NCBI GenBank assembly: GCA_002733155.1
Contig: NVUO01000006.1
Coordinates: forward strand, 12,206 to 17,898
DNA: 5,693 nucleotides
Direction: 5' to 3'
Source: Sulfurimonas sp.
GTDB taxonomy: Bacteria > Campylobacterota > Campylobacteria > Campylobacterales > Sulfurimonadaceae
The notes under the pieces were generated by a model. That model searched no databases, was not told the DNA's origin, and saw only the letters and a list, made by a program, of their open reading frames with translations. Below, in pieces: positions 1-5,031 of this stretch. Position 1 is the first letter of the stretch; each line of letters starts with the position of its first letter. The translations under genes and the position numbers were made by a program.

Positions 1-464
1 TATATCTTGCAAAAATTTGTACAAAAGTTTATCTGATACATAGACGTGATACTTTTCGTTCAGCTCCAAATACTATAGCAAGAGTTAAAAGAACGCAAAA
101 TATAGAGCTTATACTAAACTCTGTTGCGGATGAAGTATATGGTGATAATATGGGTGTAAATGGTATCAAAGTAAAAAATAAAGATGGTGAAATTAGGGAT
201 ATTGTAGTCCCGGGTGTTTTTACTTTTGTTGGAAATGATGTAAATAACCAAACACTTATGCAAGAAGATGGTAAATTTTTATGTGATATGAATAAGGCTG
301 GTGAAGTTATTGTAAATATCAGTATGGCTACATCAGTTGATGGACTTTACGCTACTGGTGATATGCGTATAGCTGCACCTAAACAAGTTGTATCTGCAGC
401 TGGTGATGGTTCAGTAGCTGCACTACAAGTTATCTCTTATGTAGATGAAAAATTAAACGCTTGA
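1..464 (+). CDS. trxB: Thioredoxin reductase, C-terminal half (partial, 5' end outside window)
   Basis: The frame is open from the left edge (first full codon at 3) to the TGA at 462-464 and gives 153 residues, about half of a usual TrxB of roughly 310. TrxB is a cytoplasmic FAD enzyme that uses NADPH to reduce thioredoxin. The visible part begins late in the NADPH-binding domain: HRRDTFR at visible residues 13-19 is the basic motif that contacts the NADPH 2'-phosphate. It then returns to the FAD domain, with GLYATGD at 114-120 (flavin-binding aspartate) and QVVSAAGDGSVAA at 128-140 in the last FAD helix. The redox-active CxxC pair lies upstream of the window, so catalytic competence cannot be judged. 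An internal ATG at 150 is not the start, because the homologous sequence continues upstream of it. The nearest gene downstream is dapB, after a 67-bp gap, on the same strand. Confidence 0.95.
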   Translation, partial: YLAKICTKVYLIHRRDTFRSAPNTIARVKRTQNIELILNSVADEVYGDNMGVNGIKVKNKDGEIRDIVVPGVFTFVGNDVNNQTLMQEDGKFLCDMNKAGEVIVNISMATSVDGLYATGDMRIAAPKQVVSAAGDGSVAALQVISYVDEKLNA

Positions 465-482
465 TAAGCTCATTAGAGCTTA
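465..482 (+). terminator. Small perfect hairpin just after the trxB stop (weak terminator or processing site)
   Basis: TAAGCTC at 465-471 and GAGCTTA at 476-482 form a perfect 7-bp stem with an ATTA loop, starting at the base after the trxB stop. Only a broken T-run (ACTTTAG) follows, so full intrinsic termination is doubtful. It may reduce read-through into dapB or protect the trxB 3' end. The structure is seen; its function is inferred. Confidence 0.35.
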
Positions 483-520
483 ACTTTAGTCACAAAAGCG
501 ACAAACTATATAAATAATTT

Positions 521-525
521 AAGGA
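521..525 (+). promoter_or_regulatory. dapB ribosome binding site
   Basis: AAGGA lies 6 bases before the ATG at 532. This is a good Shine-Dalgarno match and supports that start. The region before it is very AT-rich (TATAAA-like around 509), but too close to the RBS for a convincing promoter. Confidence 0.75.
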
Positions 526-531
526 AAAAAT

Positions 532-1299
532 ATGACACATGTTGGTGTACTTGGAGCTAATGGTAGAGTTGGTAAATTAGTAGTTGATGATTTGAAAGTA
601 ACTGAGAATATTAGTCTAAGTTCAGTATTTGTGAAAAACTCTTTAGATTTTTCAATAGATCCATCTATATTAGTTTCAACAAACTTAATATCATTTTTAA
701 AATCTTGTGAAATCGTTATAGATTTTTCACTTCCTGATGCCTGTGAATCTTTATTAGAAGCTGCTATAAAAAATCCAAAACCTTTAGTTATTGGTACTAC
801 TGGATTAAATAATCATCAACTTAATTTATTAAAACAGGCAAGTCAAAAGATGCCAATTTTATATGCCACAAATATGTCCCTTGGTGTAGCATTATTAAAT
901 AAACTTGTATATCAAGCTTCTCTTGCCTTAGAAGGTTTTGATATAGAGATAGTTGAAATGCATCATAAACATAAAAAAGATGCACCAAGCGGGACAGCTC
1001 TAACTCTTGGAGAATCAGCTGCTCGAGGTCGCGGACTTGATTTAAATAAGGTTCGTATCAGCGGTAGAGATGGAAATATTGGACAAAGAAGTAAAGATGA
1101 GATTGCTATAATGGCACTTCGTGGTGGAGATATAGTTGGACGTCATACAGTTGGTTTTTATAATGATGGAGAATTTATAGAGTTAAATCATACTGCAACT
1201 TCGAGAAATACTTTTTCTAAGGGCGCAATTAGAGCTGCTTCATGGTTAGTAAATAAAGAATCTGGTTTATATTCTATAAGTGATTGTTTAGAGTTATAA
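532..1299 (+). CDS. dapB: 4-hydroxy-tetrahydrodipicolinate reductase
   Basis: DapB is the cytoplasmic NAD(P)H enzyme that reduces the DapA product in the diaminopimelate/lysine pathway, feeding both peptidoglycan and lysine. The protein has 255 residues, slightly short of the usual 265-275. The N-terminal Rossmann fold carries GANGRVG at residues 8-14, and GTTG at 88-91 belongs to the cofactor domain. The signature block EMHHKHKKDAPSGTA at 142-156 holds the presumed proton-donor His144 and substrate-binding Lys148. A conserved C-terminal stretch follows: ALRGGDIVGRH at 195-205 and ELNHTATSR at 217-225. The ATG at 532 has a good RBS and places the Rossmann motif at the very N-terminus as expected. 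It follows trxB by 67 bp and could be co-transcribed with it. No other lysine-pathway gene is in the window. No damage or frameshift is seen. Confidence 0.97.
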   Translation: MTHVGVLGANGRVGKLVVDDLKVTENISLSSVFVKNSLDFSIDPSILVSTNLISFLKSCEIVIDFSLPDACESLLEAAIKNPKPLVIGTTGLNNHQLNLLKQASQKMPILYATNMSLGVALLNKLVYQASLALEGFDIEIVEMHHKHKKDAPSGTALTLGESAARGRGLDLNKVRISGRDGNIGQRSKDEIAIMALRGGDIVGRHTVGFYNDGEFIELNHTATSRNTFSKGAIRAASWLVNKESGLYSISDCLEL

Positions 1300-1355
1300 A
1301 TTTTAAAAATAAATGAATATACTTTAGTTTATTAGTATTTAGTCAATAGATTTAC

Positions 1356-1361
1356 TATAAT
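1356..1361 (+). promoter_or_regulatory. Possible secondary -10 element upstream of purF
   Basis: A perfect TATAAT sits in a very AT-rich stretch, preceded by TTTAC. It could be an additional purF promoter with a start near 1368. In such AT-rich DNA chance matches are common, and the element at 1392 looks better placed. Confidence 0.25.
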
Positions 1362-1391
1362 AATATTATAAAAATTTTAGGACAATTCAAG

Positions 1392-1397
1392 TATAAT
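1392..1397 (+). promoter_or_regulatory. Probable purF promoter, -10 element
   Basis: TATAAT in the context AAGTATAATCTG is a perfect -10 hexamer. No TTGACA-like -35 lies at the normal spacing (1369-1374 reads TAAAAA), which fits Campylobacterota housekeeping promoters: these typically rely on the -10 and upstream AT periodicity. Transcription would start near 1403-1405, giving an untranslated leader of about 110 nt before purF. The position is a prediction from sequence only. Confidence 0.6.
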
Positions 1398-1413
1398 CTG
1401 CAAAAAGAACAAA

Positions 1414-1489
1414 GTGCGATTAATCGCATTAGCTTATTGCTAAAGTAAACTTAGCCTAAGCCTAGTTTTTTGAACCAAAATCAAAAAAC
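1414..1489 (+). promoter_or_regulatory. Structured 5' leader of purF with competing hairpins
   Basis: Within the predicted leader I see, in order: a 14-bp perfect palindrome at 1415-1428 (a TGCGA/TCGCA stem with a TTAA loop); a hairpin TTAGC-TTATT-GCTAA at 1429-1443; a short dyad CTTAG-C-CTAAG at 1450-1460; a tandem AGCCTA repeat at 1453-1464; and a 9-bp hairpin of GTTTTTTGA at 1465-1473 with TCAAAAAAC at 1481-1489. GCTAA at 1439-1443 can pair either with TTAGC at 1429-1433 or with TTAGC at 1451-1455, so two folds exclude each other. No terminator-like T-run follows the last stem. I do not recognise a known riboswitch class. A regulatory role is inferred from structure and position only. Confidence 0.45.
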
Positions 1490-1502
1490 GTCCTAGACAA
1501 CT

Positions 1503-1508
1503 AAAGGA
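1503..1508 (+). promoter_or_regulatory. purF ribosome binding site that fixes the TTG start
   Basis: AAAGGA lies 6 bases before TTG at 1515. No ATG or GTG occurs in this frame between here and the catalytic cysteine codon at 1539, and the resulting N-terminus gives a short propeptide ending right before that cysteine. The RBS therefore decides the unusual start codon. Confidence 0.75.
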
Positions 1509-1514
1509 AATAAA

Positions 1515-2870
1515 TTGCTAGAAGATGTAAATGAAAAATGTGCAGTTGTAGGTATATATGGTCATGAAGAAGCTTCTAAACTAGCTTACTTTTCACTTCA
1601 TGCTCTTCAACATCGTGGTCAAGAAGCAGCTGGAATAAGCTCATCTGATGGTCAAAAACTTCACACTATAAAAAAACGTGGTCTAGTTATGCGTGTATTT
1701 GATGAAGATAAGCTTCGTACACTTAAGGGATCATCCGCTATAGGTCATACACGTTATTCAACAGCTGGGGATGATTCTATACTTGATGCACAACCTGTAT
1801 TTGCCAGATATGATCTTGGAGAGATGGCAATTGTTCATAATGGTAATTTTACAAATGCAGAAAAAGTTCGTAAAAAACTTATAGCTAAGGGTGCAATATT
1901 TCAGACATTTATGGATACAGAAAACCTTATACATCTTATAGCAAAAAGCGAAAAAGATAAACTATTAGAGAGAATTATTGACGCAGTAGGGAAAATTGAG
2001 GGTGCATTTTCACTTGTATTTTTAAGCAGAACAAAAATGTTTGCTATGCGTGATAAATATGGTTTCCGTCCATTAAGCCTTGGAAAACTTCCTAATGGTG
2101 GTTATATAGTAGCATCTGAGACCTGTGCATTTGACCTAGTTGGTGCCGATTTTATTCGTGATGTAGAACCAGGTGAACTTCTTATATTTGAAGAAGGTAA
2201 GGAGATTCAAAGTATCAAAGTTTTTGAGCCTCAACCTAGACACTGTATATTTGAATATGTATATTTTGCAAGACCAGATTCTATAGTATTTGGTCAATCT
2301 GTTTATCAAGCCAGAAAAAATATGGGTCAAGAGTTAGCTCGCATACAGCCAGTAGAAGCTGACTTAGTAATACCAGTACCAGATGGTGGAGTTCCAGCTG
2401 CTATTGGATATTCTCAAGAGAGTGGCATACCTTACGAGATGGGTATTATGCGTAATCATTATATAGGTCGTACATTTATAGAACCAACCCAAGAGATGCG
2501 TGATCTTAAAGTAAAAATGAAACTATCACCAATGACTGGTATTATCAAAGGTAAAAGAGTAATAGTAGTTGATGATTCTATAGTTCGTGGGACTACTTCA
2601 AAAAGAATAGTTAGAATGCTAAAAGAAGCTGGAGCTAAAGAGGTACATATGCGGGTATCATCGCCTCCAACTACTGGACCTTGTTATTATGGTGTAGATA
2701 CCCCTGATAAAGACAAGTTAATAGCTGCGAATATGACTCTAGATGAAATTTGTCATTTTATTGAAGCCGATTCATTAGCTTATTTAGATGAAGAATCATT
2801 ACTAAGAAGTGTAAATTCTAAAGATGATACTTATTGTACAGCTTGTTTTACAGGAAAATATTTAGATTAA
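1515..2870 (+). CDS. purF: Amidophosphoribosyltransferase (glutamine PRPP amidotransferase)
   Basis: PurF makes 5-phosphoribosylamine from PRPP and glutamine, the first committed step of purine synthesis, in the cytoplasm. The 451-residue protein starts at TTG. Residues 1-8 look like a propeptide that would be removed to expose Cys9, the N-terminal nucleophile of the class II glutaminase domain. That domain also shows HRGQEAAG at 33-40, GHTRYSTAG at 77-85 and HNGNF at 108-112. The phosphoribosyltransferase domain carries VIVVDDSIVRGTTS at 349-362, the PRPP loop. Cys244, Cys390, Cys441 and Cys444 (the last two as CTAC) match the four ligands of the [4Fe-4S] cluster in the Bacillus-type enzyme, so this is the iron-sulfur form, unlike the E. 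coli protein. It is preceded by a structured leader and a probable own promoter, and its stop overlaps the ATG of a radical SAM gene, suggesting a two-gene operon. Confidence 0.98.
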   Translation: MLEDVNEKCAVVGIYGHEEASKLAYFSLHALQHRGQEAAGISSSDGQKLHTIKKRGLVMRVFDEDKLRTLKGSSAIGHTRYSTAGDDSILDAQPVFARYDLGEMAIVHNGNFTNAEKVRKKLIAKGAIFQTFMDTENLIHLIAKSEKDKLLERIIDAVGKIEGAFSLVFLSRTKMFAMRDKYGFRPLSLGKLPNGGYIVASETCAFDLVGADFIRDVEPGELLIFEEGKEIQSIKVFEPQPRHCIFEYVYFARPDSIVFGQSVYQARKNMGQELARIQPVEADLVIPVPDGGVPAAIGYSQESGIPYEMGIMRNHYIGRTFIEPTQEMRDLKVKMKLSPMTGIIKGKRVIVVDDSIVRGTTSKRIVRMLKEAGAKEVHMRVSSPPTTGPCYYGVDTPDKDKLIAANMTLDEICHFIEADSLAYLDEESLLRSVNSKDDTYCTACFTGKYLD

Positions 2871-3829
2871 TGAAACAAGTATATACATTTGGAAACTATT
2901 TAAAAAATAAGTTTAACAAAAAAGTTTACAAGGTCGGTATAAATATATCTGGCTTTACCTGTCCAAATATTGATGGTACTGTAGCAAAAGGTGGATGTAC
3001 CTTTTGCGAAAATGATTCATTTTCTGCAAGTACTGGTGAGACTAAAGAATTAAAAGGTTTTTTTCTAAATCTCCAATCAAAAACGAATCCAAATCTACAA
3101 CTGCAATTAGATCAGCTTGAGATTCAATTTTATGCAATTAGTAAAAGGCAAAAAAAAGAATATGGTGCTGAGCAATTTTTAGTATATTTTCAATCTTTTA
3201 CAAATACATATGCACCATTTGAAACCCTAAAAGCACTTTATGACAAGGCACTTTCATTCCCAAATGTAGTTGGTCTAAGCATAGGTACACGTTCAGATTC
3301 TATAACTGATGAAACTTTAGAGTATTTAGCTGAACTAAACAAAACAAAAGAGATATGGATAGAGTTTGGTATACAATCTGTATATGATGAGACCTTAGAG
3401 AAAATAAATCGTGGTCATGATGCTCAGAATGTTAAAGAGTGGATAATAAAGTCTAAAGAGGCTGGCATAAACGTTTGTGGACACCTCATCTTTGGACTTC
3501 CAAGCGAAAATAAGGAAATGATGCTAGAGACTTCTAAGGCTGCTTATGAATGGGGCATAGATTCTGTAAAATATCATCCTTTATATGTAGTTAAGAAAAC
3601 AGCCCTTGCCAATGACTTTATTAAGGGTAAATTTACTCCAATAAGTGAAGAAGAATATCTAGATGTATTATTAGAATCTATAAAAATGAAACCAGATAAT
3701 GTATCAGTTCAAAGAGTTACAGCTGGTATAAATGATAGTTCCTTATTGAGTCCAGACTGGTGTAGGGATAAAAATGTTCAGATTAAAAATATAAATAAAA
3801 AACTAAAGACTATTGGTTTAAAATACTAA
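2870..3829 (+). CDS. Radical SAM protein, YhcC/YtqA type (TIGR01212 family)
   Basis: This 319-residue protein belongs, by recalled similarity, to the YhcC (E. coli)/YtqA (B. subtilis) branch of radical SAM enzymes, whose reaction I do not know to be established. Cys31, Cys43 and Cys46 (C-x11-C-x2-C, within GFTCPN and GGCTFC) should bind the SAM-cleaving [4Fe-4S] cluster. This wide first spacing is typical of the branch and differs from the common CxxxCxxC. Other family-like stretches are YFQSFTNTYAP at 106-116, GLSIGTRSD at 135-143, EFGIQSV at 165-171, HLIFGLPSE at 205-213 and VQRVTAG at 280-286. The ATG at 2870 shares one base with the purF TAA (TAATG). An upstream TTG at 2834 would add 12 residues inside purF and is less likely. 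The AGGA at 2852-2855 is rather far (14 bases), so translation may depend on coupling to purF. Confidence 0.9.
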   Translation: MKQVYTFGNYLKNKFNKKVYKVGINISGFTCPNIDGTVAKGGCTFCENDSFSASTGETKELKGFFLNLQSKTNPNLQLQLDQLEIQFYAISKRQKKEYGAEQFLVYFQSFTNTYAPFETLKALYDKALSFPNVVGLSIGTRSDSITDETLEYLAELNKTKEIWIEFGIQSVYDETLEKINRGHDAQNVKEWIIKSKEAGINVCGHLIFGLPSENKEMMLETSKAAYEWGIDSVKYHPLYVVKKTALANDFIKGKFTPISEEEYLDVLLESIKMKPDNVSVQRVTAGINDSSLLSPDWCRDKNVQIKNINKKLKTIGLKY

Positions 3830-3880
3830 AACTTTAAATTTTTAATGAGATGGCTGATTTATACAGTGAAAAACATCGTC

Positions 3881-3925
3881 ATTCCAAACTTGTACCGCAA
3901 GGGTATTACTTCGGTCATTTGGAAT
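3881..3925. repeat. Inverted-repeat element between convergent genes (probable dispersed intergenic repeat)
   Basis: ATTCCAAA at 3881-3888 and TTTGGAAT at 3918-3925 are perfect 8-bp inverted arms around a 29-base core. The core can fold further: CTTG 3889-3892 with CAAG 3898-3901, or alternatively TACC 3893-3896 with GGTA 3902-3905, and it holds a CTTCGG tetraloop-like sequence at 3909-3914. The patch is visibly more GC-rich than its surroundings and lies between the 3' ends of the radical SAM gene and the opposing membrane-protein gene. The outer motif (GTCATTCC...GGAATC) resembles small dispersed repeats that I recall from several bacterial genomes. Only one copy is in the window, so repeat status is inferred. 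It could also serve as a terminator, although no tight T-run follows on either strand. A stop-free 45-codon frame crosses it (ATG at 3845 to TAA at 3982), but with no RBS. Confidence 0.45.
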
Positions 3926-3959
3926 CAAGCCTATAAAGTTGTATTAATTAGCCGTGCTC

Positions 3960-4508
3960 TTAATGGGAATGAAGTTCTGTAAAATAAGATACATTTTTAA
4001 AATATGCTGGATAGTCAAAATATACCCTAAAAGATTTAGCCTCACCAGGTTTTAAATTTTTTGCAACTATAAATTCCTTAACAACTTTTTGAGGTCTATT
4101 TGATAACTTAGCCCCACCTGAGAAAAAATCAAAAATTCCACTTGGTTTAAAAAAAGAGCCACCTTTTACATTTCCCGCAGAATGACCCTTGTTTACAAGC
4201 TTTATCTCAAACTTAACTGTACCTATCTCGTGAGTACCTTCATTTCTAACTATACCTGTAAATATAATTTTTTCAATACCTAATAATCTTTTATTTTTCA
4301 ACTTATGTAACTTAGCTACTTTTGTATATTTATCTATAGTAACTATAGCAAAGCCAGAAATTAATATTGAAAAAAGTATTACAGTTATAATCATTGGAAA
4401 GATTAGTTTTTTTTTACTTTGTTGAAATGCTACAACTATACCAGCAGAAAAAATCACAAATATTATAAAAAGAATAATATAGTGCCAATAATTTAAAAGT
4501 GTAATCAT
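3960..4508 (-). CDS. DUF2393-like two-TM membrane protein, second of a tandem pair
   Basis: This 182-residue protein has unknown function. Two hydrophobic segments, about 9-28 and 35-58, flank a lysine-rich turn (SKKK at 31-34). By the positive-inside rule the turn is cytoplasmic and the remaining 120 residues are periplasmic. That domain looks beta-rich: FTGIVRNEGTHEIGTVKFEIKLV at 83-105, split by a glycine/phenylalanine-rich stretch (GGSFFKPSG at 116-124, FDFFSGG at 126-132), then LKPGEAKSFRVYF at 152-164. The arrangement resembles FxLYD-like beta-sandwich domains. I recognise it as DUF2393-like from memory of Campylobacterota proteins. The ATG overlaps the preceding gene's stop as ATGA, with AGGAG 10 bases upstream (4519-4523), so coupled translation is likely. 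It aligns loosely with its neighbour (GIVRNEG versus GSVKNLS), suggesting an old duplication. Confidence 0.8.
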   Translation of the reverse strand: MITLLNYWHYIILFIIFVIFSAGIVVAFQQSKKKLIFPMIITVILFSILISGFAIVTIDKYTKVAKLHKLKNKRLLGIEKIIFTGIVRNEGTHEIGTVKFEIKLVNKGHSAGNVKGGSFFKPSGIFDFFSGGAKLSNRPQKVVKEFIVAKNLKPGEAKSFRVYFDYPAYFKNVSYFTELHSH

Positions 4509-5017
4509 TTACATTTTGCTCCTATAGATATATTATAATCTTTTGAATATATAAAAGGTTCTATAATAATTTTAAAATTCCTTAACTCATTTTTATTTAT
4601 ATTACTCTCAATTATTGACGTCTTTTTAAAAGGTTTAAATTTAAGTATAGAATCTTTTATGGAATTTCCACTTACTTTATAAGCAGCTGCAGTGATTATA
4701 CATTTTTTAAAATTATATTTAGATAAGTTTTTTACACTACCATATACAACTACTGCCTTTGTAAACTCTAACTTTTTTTGGGATGTTATAAGGGTGAAAT
4801 TTTTAAACAAATAATCATGCATTTTTATATATCCAATAAATGGAGCAATAAATAATAATAAAAATGCAAAAAGTACAATAGAGATAGATATAGTTGTTTT
4901 TTTTCTCAAAAGTATGCTAAGAATGATAAGTAAAATAAAAAGAATAAAAATAGTAGCAAAAAGTATATAATCGTAAGTGATTAAATCTTTTAAAAAAGTG
5001 GCAATTTTATACTTCAT
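4505..5017 (-). CDS. DUF2393-like two-TM membrane protein, first of a tandem pair
   Basis: This 170-residue protein has unknown function. Hydrophobic segments at about 16-37 and 43-64 are joined by a short basic turn (RKK at 38-40), so by the positive-inside rule both ends face the periplasm and the C-terminal 100 residues form an external domain. That domain contains FTKAVVVYGSVKNLSKYNFK at 85-104, with a following C106, and a late segment LRNFKIIIEPFIYSKDYNIS at 145-164. These mirror the 'xGxVxN ... strand ... F-strand' order of the next gene. I recall close relatives annotated as DUF2393 in Sulfurimonas-like genomes. The ATG at 5017 has AGGA only 4 bases upstream (5022-5025) and lies 14 bp after the hisIE stop, so it is probably transcribed with hisIE. 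No signal-peptide cleavage site is evident; the first TM segment would be a signal anchor. Confidence 0.8.
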   Translation of the reverse strand: MKYKIATFLKDLITYDYILFATIFILFILLIILSILLRKKTTISISIVLFAFLLLFIAPFIGYIKMHDYLFKNFTLITSQKKLEFTKAVVVYGSVKNLSKYNFKKCIITAAAYKVSGNSIKDSILKFKPFKKTSIIESNINKNELRNFKIIIEPFIYSKDYNISIGAKCK

Positions 5018-5031
5018 TTAGTCCTACACCC

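Noticed and set aside
150..464. Separate 104-residue gene starting at ATG 150
   Set aside because: The same frame is open to the left edge and encodes the TrxB NADPH-binding motif HRRDTFR upstream of this ATG, so it is the interior of trxB.
1359..1370. ATAATATTAT palindrome between dapB and purF
   Set aside because: Only A/T bases in a very AT-rich spacer; expected by chance and too weak to be a terminator for dapB.
1414..1443. Leader peptide GTG...TAA (9 codons) in the purF leader
   Set aside because: No Shine-Dalgarno precedes it, and it coincides with the palindrome, which explains the sequence better.
1470..1496. Leader peptide TTG...TAG reading MNQNQKTS, tempting as a glutamine/asparagine attenuator peptide
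   Set aside because: No SD upstream, a weak start codon, and the Q/N codons follow from the A-rich arm of a hairpin; no terminator fold follows it.
2136..2330. 64-codon open frame on the minus strand inside purF
   Set aside because: It lies fully antisense to a well-supported purF, in the PurF region 208-272 that includes a cluster cysteine. It has no recognisable motif; treated as a shadow frame.
2834..2869. Upstream TTG start for the radical SAM gene adding 12 residues
   Set aside because: It lies within the purF coding sequence, has no SD, and the ATG at 2870 gives the compact N-terminus expected for the family and a typical TAATG overlap.
3845..3982. 45-codon small protein crossing the convergent intergenic region
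   Set aside because: No RBS, overlaps the end of the opposing gene and runs through the inverted repeat; not called as a gene.
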